A stretch of 64,000 nucleotides of DNA from NCBI GenBank assembly GCA_902493595.1, contig CABUPU010000001.1, positions 124,001-188,000 of the forward strand. Reading direction: 5' to 3'. This document shows, piece by piece, positions 25,468 to 32,973 of this stretch (position 1 is its first letter; each line of letters starts with the position of its first letter). The DNA comes from an uncultured Mycoplasma sp. (lineage in GTDB: Bacteria; Bacillota_I; Bacilli_A; RF39; UBA660). The position numbers were made by a program, and so were the translations under genes. The notes under the pieces were generated by a model that did not search any database, was not told the DNA's origin, and saw only the letters and a program-made list of their open reading frames with translations.

Positions 25468-26712
25468 ATGAGAAAGATAATAGCATGTTTAGATATTGGT
25501 TCCTTTAGTATTAAACTTGTTGTCGGAGAAATAACTAAAAATAAAGTTAATATTTTAGCGTGTGCTGAAAGTCCCTCTCAAGGAATAAAGAAAGGTTATA
25601 TAGTAAATCCAGAAAGTGCTAGTATAGCAATTAAAGATGTTTTTTCTAAATGTGAAAATATGTTAGGGCTTCCTATAAAAAGTGTACTTCTTTGTGTACC
25701 CACTGATAATCTTGAATGTTTTGTTTCTAGTGCTTCAGTTAATATTACAAATGAAGATAATGTTATAACTCATGATGATATTACAAAAGCAATGCAAAAA
25801 AGTATTTATAAAAAAATTGATGATAATAAAGAATTAGTTACAATTTTACCAACAAAATTTATTATAAATGATGATGAAGTTGTATCTAATCCAGTTAAAT
25901 GTGTTGCAGGTAAATTAACTGTTAATGTAGTTGCGGTAGTTGTACCTAAAATAAATACAGATAATATAATAAAATTTTTAAATAAACTTAATATAAAAGT
26001 TTTAGATATATGTATTGAACCAATAAATGATTATTATGAATTTAAAAGACCGGAATATGCTAAAAGTGTTGGTGCTGTAGTAAATATTGGTTATAGTAAT
26101 TTAACAGTATCAATTATTAATAAAGGAATCCTTACATCTAGTGAAATAATTGATATAGCATCTTCCTCAATAGATAAAGATATTGCTTATGTGTTTAAAA
26201 CAAATAAGAAAGATGCAAATTATATAAAAGAAAATTTTACTTGTGCTGATATACATATGGCAAGACCTAGTGAAAGTATTGTAATCAAAGATATTAATGG
26301 TGATGATAGAAAAATTTCAGAGTATGAAGCCACTAATGTAGCAATATCGAGGTTAAAAGAACTAGCTGGGTTAATAAAAAAACAAATTAACCTCTTAACA
26401 AAAAAAGAAATAAGTTATATAATAATTACAGGGGGAGTTACAAACTTACCTTATTTTGAACATTTTATACAAGATAACTTTAAAGATTTAGCCAATTATG
26501 AAGTTGTTAAAGAACTTGGAGTTAGAGATAATAGATATTCAAATGTAGTAGGTGCTATAAAATATTATAATAGTAGATTAAAATTAAGAAATGTTGAGAT
26601 ATCAATATTTGATTTAGAACAGCAAGAAGAACTTGGGGGAACTTCAAAAAAAGTAAACATATCCGAAAATTCTCTTCTTGGCAAAATATATGGATATTTT
26701 TTTGATAATTAA
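25468..26712 (+). CDS. ftsA: Cell division protein FtsA
   Basis: 414 residues. Actin-fold ATPase that tethers FtsZ to the membrane. N-terminal phosphate loop ACLDIGSFSIKLVVGE, an SHS2-type insertion with GIKKGYIVNPESA, the C-terminal IIITGGVTNLP nucleotide motif, and a final amphipathic helix NSLLGKIYGYFFDN for membrane binding. GGTGAGGGT precedes the ATG. Followed after 12 bp by ftsZ. Confidence 0.92.
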   Translation: MRKIIACLDIGSFSIKLVVGEITKNKVNILACAESPSQGIKKGYIVNPESASIAIKDVFSKCENMLGLPIKSVLLCVPTDNLECFVSSASVNITNEDNVITHDDITKAMQKSIYKKIDDNKELVTILPTKFIINDDEVVSNPVKCVAGKLTVNVVAVVVPKINTDNIIKFLNKLNIKVLDICIEPINDYYEFKRPEYAKSVGAVVNIGYSNLTVSIINKGILTSSEIIDIASSSIDKDIAYVFKTNKKDANYIKENFTCADIHMARPSESIVIKDINGDDRKISEYEATNVAISRLKELAGLIKKQINLLTKKEISYIIITGGVTNLPYFEHFIQDNFKDLANYEVVKELGVRDNRYSNVVGAIKYYNSRLKLRNVEISIFDLEQQEELGGTSKKVNISENSLLGKIYGYFFDN

Positions 26713-26724
26713 GGAGGAAAGTAG

Positions 26725-27777
26725 ATGTCAAATTTAGTAATGGATCAAGTAGCAAAAATAAAAGTTGTTGGTGTAGGTGGAGGCGGTTGTAATGCCGTTA
26801 ACCGAATGATTGAAGAAGGAGTACAAAGTGTAGAGTTTTATGTAGTTAATACAGATTTACAAGTACTTAATGCTTCATTATGTCCTAATAAAATTCAAAT
26901 AGGTAAAAATATTACTGGTGGTAGAGGTGCTGGTGCAAATCCAGAAGTTGGTAGAGCTGCTGCTTTAGAGAGTAAAAGTGAACTTGAGGAAGCTTTATCT
27001 GGTGCTGATATGGTTTTTGTTGCTTGTGGTATGGGAGGCGGAACTGGTACTGGTGCTGCTCCAATTATTGCAGAAATTGCTCAAGAACTTGGATCACTTA
27101 CTGTTGGTATAGTTACAAAACCATTTAAGTTCGAAGGCAAAAGAAGAATGGAAAATGCTCTTTTAGGTCTTGATGATTTAAAAAAACATGTAGATACTTT
27201 AATTGTAATTCCTAATGATCGTTTAAGAGATATTATAGATAAAACTACTTCATTTGATGATGCATTTAAAGAAGTTGATAATGTACTTCATAGAGGTGTA
27301 CAATCAATTTCTGACCTTATTGCGGTTACTGGAGTTATCAACCTTGACTTTGCAGATGTTAAAACAGTTATGGAAAAAAGTGGTACAGCAATTATTGGTA
27401 TTGGTTGTGCTGCTGGAGAAAATAGAGCAATCGAGGCTGCAAAACAAGCAGTATCAAATTCTCTTCTTGAGGAAACTATTGATGGAGCAAGAAATGCTAT
27501 TGTCAATGTAACAGGTGGTAATAACCTTACATTATTTGAAATTGAGGATGCAGTTGAAACTGTTAGAGAGGCTGCAAATAATGATGTTAATATTATCTTT
27601 GGTGCAATTAAAAATGAAAATCTTCAAGATGAAGTTATTGTTACTGTAATTGCAACAGGTTTTGACGAAGAAATTAGTAATGAAACATTATTTGATGGAC
27701 AACTTCCTAAAAGAAAAACACCAGAGATTTTAGATAATGATTATGAAATTCCTCCATTCTTAAGAAGTCAAGACTAA
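26725..27777 (+). CDS. ftsZ: Cell division protein FtsZ
   Basis: 350 residues. Tubulin-like GTPase of the division ring. GTP-binding motif GMGGGTGTGAAP near residues 102-113, N-terminal KVVGVGGGGCNAVNRM, and a C-terminal conserved peptide DYEIPPFLRSQD that binds FtsA and related partners. The linker is very short. GGAGGAAAG precedes the ATG. The sRNA-1 promoter begins one base after the stop codon. Confidence 0.98.
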   Translation: MSNLVMDQVAKIKVVGVGGGGCNAVNRMIEEGVQSVEFYVVNTDLQVLNASLCPNKIQIGKNITGGRGAGANPEVGRAAALESKSELEEALSGADMVFVACGMGGGTGTGAAPIIAEIAQELGSLTVGIVTKPFKFEGKRRMENALLGLDDLKKHVDTLIVIPNDRLRDIIDKTTSFDDAFKEVDNVLHRGVQSISDLIAVTGVINLDFADVKTVMEKSGTAIIGIGCAAGENRAIEAAKQAVSNSLLEETIDGARNAIVNVTGGNNLTLFEIEDAVETVREAANNDVNIIFGAIKNENLQDEVIVTVIATGFDEEISNETLFDGQLPKRKTPEILDNDYEIPPFLRSQD

Positions 27778-27806
27778 TTGACTAACTAAATAAAATATGC
27801 TATATT
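27778..27806 (+). promoter_or_regulatory. Promoter of sRNA-1
   Basis: TTGACT (27778-27783), 17-bp spacer, TATATT (27801-27806). The spacer end AAATATGC and the -10 are shared with the sRNA-3 promoter. Confidence 0.75.
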
Positions 27807-27812
27807 AGGTAT

Positions 27813-27930
27813 GTAAGAACAAAACTTACATAAAATAAAAAAAGGAAGCAATCGTTTTTTGGATGACGAGCGCTACCAATTTACTTGTGTTGCGCTTACG
27901 CTACATTACTGTAACATAGGCGCTTTTTTA
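27813..27930 (+). ncRNA. sRNA-1, candidate antitoxin RNA of a type I toxin-antitoxin locus
   Basis: From about 27813 to the terminator GGCGCTTTTTT (27919-27929). It starts with a hairpin ATGTAAG/CTTACAT, then GGAAGC, GAGCGCTACC and a long hairpin closing on GGCGCT. Two homologous RNAs follow at 28212 and 29981. No ORF is present. Its 3' part is antisense to the 3' end of the convergent hydrophobic-peptide gene, the layout of txpA/ratA-type systems. Confidence 0.65.
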
Positions 27931-28032
27931 TTTGGAAATAAGTATTATTAAAGCAAAAGTTTGAATTAACAATATAATACCTATTAGAAATATTATCATA
28001 TAGTAGAAAATTTCTCTGTAGCATTGTCTCAT
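27928..28032 (-). CDS. Hydrophobic micropeptide 1 (type I toxin-like)
   Basis: 34 residues: MRQCYREIFYY, then a single membrane helix (residues about 11-32) ending ILISK. A strong site GAGGTGG sits four to five bases upstream of the ATG. Size, single helix and convergent sRNA match type I toxins (TxpA/BsrG/Fst-like), although the sequence is not one I recognise. A leader segment complementary to the ribosome binding site lies upstream (28068-28075). Confidence 0.65.
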   Translation of the reverse strand: MRQCYREIFYYMIIFLIGIILLIQTFALIILISK

Positions 28033-28112
28033 ATGACCACCTCACTTTCTAATAAAATAATAGTGTTGAGGTAGCGCCCGCCTAACGGTTACTTCCTATA
28101 TTAATGATACCA
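28033..28112 (-). promoter_or_regulatory. Promoter and structured leader of micropeptide 1
   Basis: Extended -10 TGGTATCAT (28112-28104); transcription would begin near 28097. The leader reads GGAAG...GGGCGCTACCTCAAC. Its CTACCTCA can pair with TGAGGTGG at the ribosome binding site (eight pairs, one G-U), which would silence translation of the full-length mRNA. The region of micropeptide 2 has the same elements in the same order. Confidence 0.55.
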
Positions 28113-28176
28113 CTGGTCAGAATTTATGAGGGGTAACAAATGTTTGTAAAAATTATATTTTTTACTTTGAAAAAGG

Positions 28177-28320
28177 TTGAAATTCATTATATTTTTTGTT
28201 ATATTTAATTTGTAAGATAAATGTCTTACAATTAGTGGAGCCACTCGTAATTGCTGTGCGAGCGCTACCGTTAATAGGGAACTTTAATTTATTTGCAAAA
28301 ATGAATTAAGGCGCTTTTTA
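28177..28320 (+). ncRNA. sRNA-2, homolog of sRNA-1/3 without a toxin partner
   Basis: Promoter TTGAAA (28177-28182), 17 bp, TATATT (28200-28205); the RNA would run from about 28212. It has the 5' hairpin GTAAGA/TCTTAC, GGAGCC, then CTCGTAATTGCTGTGCGAG and GCGCTACC, and ends GGCGCTTTTTA. The CTCGtaattGCTrTGCGAGCGCTACC block is nearly the same as in sRNA-3. No opposite-strand peptide ORF with a ribosome binding site is seen, so it may be an orphan antitoxin. Confidence 0.6.
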
Positions 28321-28342
28321 ATTAATTTAGTAGTGGTAAAAG

Positions 28343-28366
28343 GAAATGGCGTTGTCATTTCTTTTT
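28343..28366 (+). terminator. Terminator upstream of spoIIGA
   Basis: GAAATG (28343-28348) pairs with CATTTC (28356-28361), then five T. Insulates spoIIGA from the sRNA unit. Confidence 0.6.
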
Positions 28367-28454
28367 ACTTGTTACAAAATATATTGTCATTTTGAAAACT
28401 ATAAAAATATTTCTTTTTTTCGAAATGAAATATAAAATAACTTTTAGACATTAT

Positions 28455-28485
28455 TTGACATAATTTTTATTTCCTTTTTTATAAA
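28455..28485 (+). promoter_or_regulatory. Possible spoIIGA promoter
   Basis: TTGACA (28455-28460) and TTATAA/TATAAA (28479-28485) with an 18-19 bp spacer. No convincing Spo0A box is seen. Confidence 0.4.
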
Positions 28486-28502
28486 ATAGTGTTGGTGATG
28501 AT

Positions 28503-29261
28503 ATGACAGTTTATATTGATTTAGTATGTATAATTAATTTTATATATGATTTTTTAATACTTCTTACTGTATCATTTACTTTAAAAAGAAATAGAAAAAT
28601 TTATTATTATATCTTATCTTCTTTAATAGGGGTGTTATCTATATTTTTATTATTTTTAAAAATTAATAATATAGTTTTATTTTTATTAAAAATATTAATA
28701 AGTGTAATTATGGTAATAGTGGCTTTTGGTTATAAATCAATAAAATATACGATATCAAATATTATATATTTTTATATGACTTCGATAATCCTTGCAGGTT
28801 TTCTATACTTAATAAAGGGAAATAGTTCTAACTTTAATTTAAATTATATTGTGCTTTTAATAATAGGACCAATAATACTTTTTATATATTATAAGAGTAA
28901 TAAAAAATTAAAAAATACATATAGTGATTATTATAAAATTAAAATAGTATTTGATAATATAGAGTATAATTTAGTATCTTTTTATGATAATGGTAATAAT
29001 TTAAAAGACCCTATAAGTAGAAAAAGTATTATTATTGTAGAAAATAGTAGATTAGAAAAAATATATAATATTAGATCACCAGTCTATGTACCAGTTATTA
29101 CTGTTAAGGGAACGCATCTTATGAAATGCTTTAAACCTAGTTATATAATTTTAAATGATAAAAAAATATATAATTATTTAATTGGCGAAAGCTCTATTAA
29201 ATTTAGTGATGGAGTAGAGTGTTTATTAAATAAAAGTTTAAAGGAGGATGGTTATGTTTAA
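28503..29261 (+). CDS. spoIIGA: Sporulation sigma-E processing protease SpoIIGA
   Basis: 252 residues (Bacillus about 309). Five membrane helices in the first 130 residues, then a cytoplasmic aspartic-protease-like domain. It cleaves pro-SigmaE after a signal from the forespore. The catalytic segment reads FYDNGNNLKDP (Asp162), where family members have D-[ST]-G-N-x-L-x-D-P, so Asn replaces the usual Ser/Thr. GGTGATGAT precedes the ATG. It overlaps sigE by 8 bp, as expected for the spoIIG operon. Confidence 0.92.
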   Translation: MTVYIDLVCIINFIYDFLILLTVSFTLKRNRKIYYYILSSLIGVLSIFLLFLKINNIVLFLLKILISVIMVIVAFGYKSIKYTISNIIYFYMTSIILAGFLYLIKGNSSNFNLNYIVLLIIGPIILFIYYKSNKKLKNTYSDYYKIKIVFDNIEYNLVSFYDNGNNLKDPISRKSIIIVENSRLEKIYNIRSPVYVPVITVKGTHLMKCFKPSYIILNDKKIYNYLIGESSIKFSDGVECLLNKSLKEDGYV

Positions 29262-29934
29262 AAGACTTTTATTAAAATTATTTTTAAAGTATGAAGAAGT
29301 TTTTTTCGTGGGAGCCACAGATAAACTTCCACCACCACTTTCTAAAGAGGAAGAACTTAAATATTTAGTTCTTGCTAAATCCGGAGATAATTATGCAAAA
29401 GATAAACTTATTGAACATAATTTAAGATTAGTCGTATTTCTTGCTAAAAAATATGAAACAACTGGTTATGATATCGAAGATTTAGTATCAATTGGTTCTA
29501 TTGGTTTAATCAAAGGTATTAATACATATAAAATAGATAAGAATATTAAACTTGCTACTTATGCCTCAAGGTGTATTTCTAATGAAATACTTATGCATAT
29601 TCGCAAAAATAAAAAAAGTAAAAATGATGTTTCTTTAGATGATACATTAAATTATGATGCTGAAGGTAATGAACTAAAACTTTCTGATGTAGTAGGCACC
29701 GAAGAAGACATTGTTGATAGACAGTTCCAAGATAAAATGAATAGAGAGTTTTTAGCTAATGAAATTAATAATCTTTCAAAAAGAGATAAAGAAATTATGA
29801 TGCTTAGGTATGGCTTAAATAATACAAAGGAATATACTCAAAAAGAAGTTGCTAATATGCTTGGTATATCTCAAAGTTATATCTCAAGAATCGAAAAGAA
29901 AGTAATAAATGAAATTTCTAAAGTAATAAATTAA
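29254..29934 (+). CDS. sigE: RNA polymerase sporulation sigma factor E
   Basis: About 226 residues. The amphipathic pro-segment (MFKRLLLKLFLKYEEVFFVG, residues 1-20) leads into ATDKLPPPLSKEEE, the same layout as Bacillus pro-SigmaE, which SpoIIGA cuts. Region 2 has LRLVVFLAKKYETTGYDIED and IGLIKGINTY; region 4 has YTQKEVANMLGISQSYISRIEKK. The start is at 29254, six bases after AAGGAGG. It directs early mother-cell transcription. The usual sigG neighbour is absent. Confidence 0.95.
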   Translation: MFKRLLLKLFLKYEEVFFVGATDKLPPPLSKEEELKYLVLAKSGDNYAKDKLIEHNLRLVVFLAKKYETTGYDIEDLVSIGSIGLIKGINTYKIDKNIKLATYASRCISNEILMHIRKNKKSKNDVSLDDTLNYDAEGNELKLSDVVGTEEDIVDRQFQDKMNREFLANEINNLSKRDKEIMMLRYGLNNTKEYTQKEVANMLGISQSYISRIEKKVINEISKVIN

Positions 29935-29945
29935 CTTAAAACTAA

Positions 29946-30103
29946 TTGAAAATATAATAAAAATATGCTATATTAAGTATGTAAGAAAAAAACTTACATA
30001 AAATAAAAAAGGAAGCTTACTCGTAAATTGCTATGCGAGCGCTACCAGTTTAGTGATAGTCGCTTTAATCTATAAGCAAATATAGATTAAGGCGCTTTTA
30101 AAT
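29946..30103 (+). ncRNA. sRNA-3 with its promoter, candidate antitoxin RNA
   Basis: Promoter TTGAAA (29946-29951), 17 bp, TATATT (29969-29974). The RNA starts near 29981 with the hairpin ATGTAAG/CTTACAT, then GGAAGC, CTCGTAAATTGCTATGCGAG, CGCTACC, and a long stem TTAATCTATA/TATAGATTAA ahead of GGCGCTTTT. It is clearly related to sRNA-1. Its 3' end meets the convergent micropeptide-2 gene. Confidence 0.65.
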
Positions 30104-30175
30104 TAATTTTGCAATGATATATACCAAGATGAGTATAATTATAATAAGTAAATCATTTTTAAATCTTGTTGTCAT
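30098..30175 (-). CDS. Hydrophobic micropeptide 2 (type I toxin-like)
   Basis: 25 residues: MTTRFKNDLL, then a hydrophobic helix of about 16 residues ending AKLI. GAGGTGG lies five to eight bases upstream of the ATG. It occupies the same place relative to sRNA-3 as micropeptide 1 does to sRNA-1, although the peptides share little beyond hydrophobicity. Confidence 0.62.
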   Translation of the reverse strand: MTTRFKNDLLIIIILILVYIIAKLI

Positions 30176-30275
30176 TATACCACCTCACTTTCTAATTAAA
30201 TATGAGTTTAGTGGCAGCGCCCGCTTTACTTTGGCTTCCTATGATAATGATACCATCAGTTAGAATTTATATCAA
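30176..30275 (-). promoter_or_regulatory. Promoter and structured leader of micropeptide 2
   Basis: TTGATA (30275-30270), 17 bp, TATCAT (30252-30247) with an extended TGG. The leader reads GGAAGCC...GCGGGCGCTGCCAC. TGCCAC can pair with GTGGTA at the ribosome binding site. The spacing and sequence from -10 to GGAAG match the leader of micropeptide 1. Confidence 0.55.
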
Positions 30276-30324
30276 TAATAAATGTTTGTATAAAATTAAA
30301 ATTTATTTCATTAGATAAAATAAA

Positions 30325-30399
30325 TTGACAAAAATTCTAATCTTTGATATCTTTTAATTATGAGCACTGGAATTGACCAAGGTCGTCCAGTCTTTTTTT
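30325..30399 (+). ncRNA. Very short terminated transcript
   Basis: TTGACA (30325-30330), 17 bp, TATCTT (30348-30353), then a hairpin ACTGGA (30366-30371) / TCCAGT (30386-30391) and seven T. The RNA would be about 40 nt. It begins almost at an ATG that opens a 13-codon frame ending TGA inside the T run (30360-30401); this could be chance. Confidence 0.5.
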
Positions 30400-30494
30400 G
30401 AATATTTAATTTAAAGAAACACAAAAATAATAATATAATTCAAAGTAAAAAGGATTTATTTGCCATATTAATAACTATTAAATTCTTTTCAAGT

Positions 30495-30554
30495 AAAAAA
30501 AGTAATATTAAAAATTTACATAATAAGTAATTTATAAAAAATATTACTTTTTTT
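30495..30554. repeat. Inverted repeat upstream of the first variable surface gene
   Basis: AAAAAAAGTAATATT (30495-30509) and AATATTACTTTTTTT (30540-30554) are perfect 15-bp arms with 30 bp between, ending in a T run. Probably a terminator or attenuator. Just downstream TATTCTA-TTTA-TAGAATA (30571-30588) overlaps an extended -10 (TGGTATTCT). The rest of 30400-30598 is AT-rich. Confidence 0.5.
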
Positions 30555-30598
30555 TTGCCTCTAAATGTGGTATTCTATTTATAGAATAGAGGGAAACA

Positions 30599-32923
30599 AT
30601 GAAAAAGAAAATTATATATTTATCAATTGTTTTAGTATTAGTTATATCTGTTGTAACACTTTCAAGTATTTATAAATCAAAAGATAATAAATATAAAAAA
30701 GAATATAATACTATTCCAAAAGAAATGGCTATTATGATTAAAGAAGAAGGTGCTACAGATTATATTAAATCTACATCAAAAGATATACCTAAAGGTAACT
30801 ATGTATTAAACAGAGATAAAAGTTATTGTAAAAATAATGGCAAAATAGGTAATTATGATAGTTCTTTAGGTAAGGTTAGTTTTTCATTTATAGGTACTGA
30901 TAGCTGCTATTTATATTTTGATTATGAAGTGCCTTCAAGAATAGGATATGAGGCAATACTTCTTGATAATAGTAGTGGTGTAACAACAGTTGAAGAGGCT
31001 AAATCACAAATAGAAAGTAAACCAGCACCTGATTTTAGTACTGTAACAACAGCAAGTGATAAGGGAATGTATTCAGCACCTGATGATTTAGGAACATCTT
31101 ATTATTTCAGAGGAGCAGTAGATAATAACTGGGTAAAATATGGTAAGTATACTAAAGATATGTATAATTGTAATGATGGTACTATATCTGCTACGGATAC
31201 AGGTAATTCATGTACAAAAATAGCATCAAGTGGTGATGCTATATACTGGCGAATAATAAGAATAAATGGTGATAATTCAATAAGAATGATTTATAGCGGG
31301 GTAACACCACCAACAGAAAGTACTAAAGTAGTAATGATCGGAACAGGTACTCAAATAGGTGAAAGCGCCTTTAATAGTAGTTCTGATAAAGCAGAATATG
31401 TAGGTTATATGTATACTTTAGGACAGCAAAATGGAAATAGTACAGATAGTACAATAAAAACAACAATAGATAATTGGTATAAAACAACAACATTAGAAAC
31501 AGATAGTGCAACAAAAGCATTAGTATCACAAAATCAAATATTCTGTAATGACCGAAGTGCATCATCAATCCAAACTGATGCATGGACATCAACTGCAAAT
31601 TTTTATTATGGAGCATATGGAAGATTAAATGTTAATAAAATGCCATTATTAACATGTCCAACAGAAAGTGATAAATTTACATCAAAAAATAGTAGTATAG
31701 GAAATAAAGCTTTGGATTACCCAGTAGGATTAATAACAGCAGACGAAGTAGCAATGGCGGGAGGAGCATATAATACAAGCAACAGTTCATATTATTTGTG
31801 TACAAACCAATATTATTGGTCCGGTTCGCCTTTTCATTTCGTTGATGAACTTTTTTCTTCTGAGTTTCAGGTAATTTCTTATAATGATTTGCTTCAAGGT
31901 AGTGTGAAAGGCTCTATTGGCGTCCGTCCTGTTATAAGTTTATCCTCTAAAGTCAAGTTATTGGGCAATGGAACATATAATCATGTTTACACGGTTGTAG
32001 GAGGCAATTCTACAGAGGATACTTCTTCTGGAAAATCTTTTGATACAGTCTTTGCGGCAAATGATACTGATATTTTTAATGAAAATGGTTTAAGATATGA
32101 AGGAGCAGATCCAAATAATTATATATGTTTAGATAATAAAAAAAGTGGTACTTGTTCTTCATCTTCATTATTATTTAGAATAATAGGATTATTTGATGAA
32201 GACACATCAAATGATGGAACAACTAGTGCAGGTACAAAAAAATTGTTAAAAATACTTGATACAAATAATTATGGAGGAACAAGTGGAAAGTATTGGAATT
32301 CAGCAGGAACAAATAATTGGAGTAATGCATCACTAAAAGCAGAATTAATTGAAACATATTTACCTACTTTATTAGGTACTTCAAATGTTAATAGTAAATT
32401 ATCTAGTGCTATTGCAAATGCAAAATGGCATTTAGGTGGCGGAAGTTATTCAAATTCTAATACTTTGACAGCGGATGGTATATATACAGAGGAAAGAAAT
32501 ACAAGTGCAATATATAGCGGTAATCCAAGTAGTATATATGCAAAGGTAGGATTGATGTATCCAAGTGATTATGGATATGCAACAGTTGGAGGTAGTACAA
32601 CTAGTAAGGCAAATTGTAGAGCAAAAGAATTATATAATTGGGATAGCTCATTATATAGTGATTGTAAAAATAATGATTGGTTATTTACATCACAAGTAAC
32701 AAGTTGGGGTTCAAACAAGAGTGAATGGTTACTTTCCCCTTTTTCTTCGAGTTCAAGTAATGCTGCTAATTTGCTCAGTGCAGGGTATGTGAGCCTCGTC
32801 AGCAGCTACGGCGTCGACGGCAACCAGTTGGCGGTGCGCCCAGCATTTTATCTAGATTCTAGTATCCTAAAAATTGTGGGTACAGGAGATGGAACTAAGG
32901 ATAACGCATATCGCGTTGGGTAA
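30599..32923 (+). CDS. Large exported protein with two C-type-lectin-like, DGR-type variable domains
   Basis: 774 residues. Signal anchor at about 5-25. Two related halves follow. The first (about 130-470) ends in YYWSGSPF...GVRPVISLSSKVKL. The second (about 480-774) carries LLFRIIGLFDEDTS, YGGTSGKYWNSAG, and ends WLLSPFSS...AVRPAFYLDSSILKI. The WxxSP...VRP frame with a variable stretch before it is typical of DGR target proteins and of DUF6273-type proteins of gut Firmicutes. The second half is about three-quarters identical over long stretches to the protein at 58169. It lies directly before the Tad operon, so a pilus-linked adhesin is possible (inference). The start follows GAGGGAAAC. Confidence 0.85.
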   Translation: MKKKIIYLSIVLVLVISVVTLSSIYKSKDNKYKKEYNTIPKEMAIMIKEEGATDYIKSTSKDIPKGNYVLNRDKSYCKNNGKIGNYDSSLGKVSFSFIGTDSCYLYFDYEVPSRIGYEAILLDNSSGVTTVEEAKSQIESKPAPDFSTVTTASDKGMYSAPDDLGTSYYFRGAVDNNWVKYGKYTKDMYNCNDGTISATDTGNSCTKIASSGDAIYWRIIRINGDNSIRMIYSGVTPPTESTKVVMIGTGTQIGESAFNSSSDKAEYVGYMYTLGQQNGNSTDSTIKTTIDNWYKTTTLETDSATKALVSQNQIFCNDRSASSIQTDAWTSTANFYYGAYGRLNVNKMPLLTCPTESDKFTSKNSSIGNKALDYPVGLITADEVAMAGGAYNTSNSSYYLCTNQYYWSGSPFHFVDELFSSEFQVISYNDLLQGSVKGSIGVRPVISLSSKVKLLGNGTYNHVYTVVGGNSTEDTSSGKSFDTVFAANDTDIFNENGLRYEGADPNNYICLDNKKSGTCSSSSLLFRIIGLFDEDTSNDGTTSAGTKKLLKILDTNNYGGTSGKYWNSAGTNNWSNASLKAELIETYLPTLLGTSNVNSKLSSAIANAKWHLGGGSYSNSNTLTADGIYTEERNTSAIYSGNPSSIYAKVGLMYPSDYGYATVGGSTTSKANCRAKELYNWDSSLYSDCKNNDWLFTSQVTSWGSNKSEWLLSPFSSSSSNAANLLSAGYVSLVSSYGVDGNQLAVRPAFYLDSSILKIVGTGDGTKDNAYRVG
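31800..31950 (+). repeat. Candidate variable region 1
   Basis: Encodes the segment from QYYWSGSP to GVRPVISLSS in the first domain. Codons here are mainly NNT and NNC with little A, while the flanks are A-rich, which is what replacement of template adenines would leave. No second copy is seen in the window, so this is weaker than variable regions 2 and 3. Confidence 0.4.
32729..32874 (+). repeat. Candidate DGR variable region 2
   Basis: Eleven successive codons at 32792-32824 all end in C (AGC CTC GTC AGC AGC and so on) in a genome that avoids C in third position; AAC codons of a template mutated at A give exactly this. The last 31 bases (32844-32874) are identical to 59874-59904 in the second surface gene, down to rare codons, as expected for the unmutated homing end. 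Confidence 0.65.
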
Positions 32924-32950
32924 GGTAAGAACTATTGTAATTTGCGTGGT

Positions 32951-32973
32951 GGCAGTATCCGCCCCGCACTGCC
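32951..32973. other. GC-rich stem-loop downstream of variable region 2
   Basis: GGCAGT (32951-32956) and ACTGCC (32968-32973) flank the loop ATCCGCCCCGC, 28 bases after the stop. The surrounding 32930-32975 is strikingly GC-rich for this genome. DGR homing in Bordetella phage BPP-1 uses a hairpin after the variable region; this may be the equivalent, or a weak terminator. Confidence 0.45.

Noticed and set aside
27254..27511. Frames overlapping ftsZ on both strands
   Set aside because: ftsZ is intact and conserved; these are shadows in other frames.
27813..28130. Riboswitch controlling a downstream gene
   Set aside because: The RNA ends in its own terminator, has a convergent peptide gene, and recurs in copies next to other short hydrophobic ORFs, which fits paired sRNA loci better.
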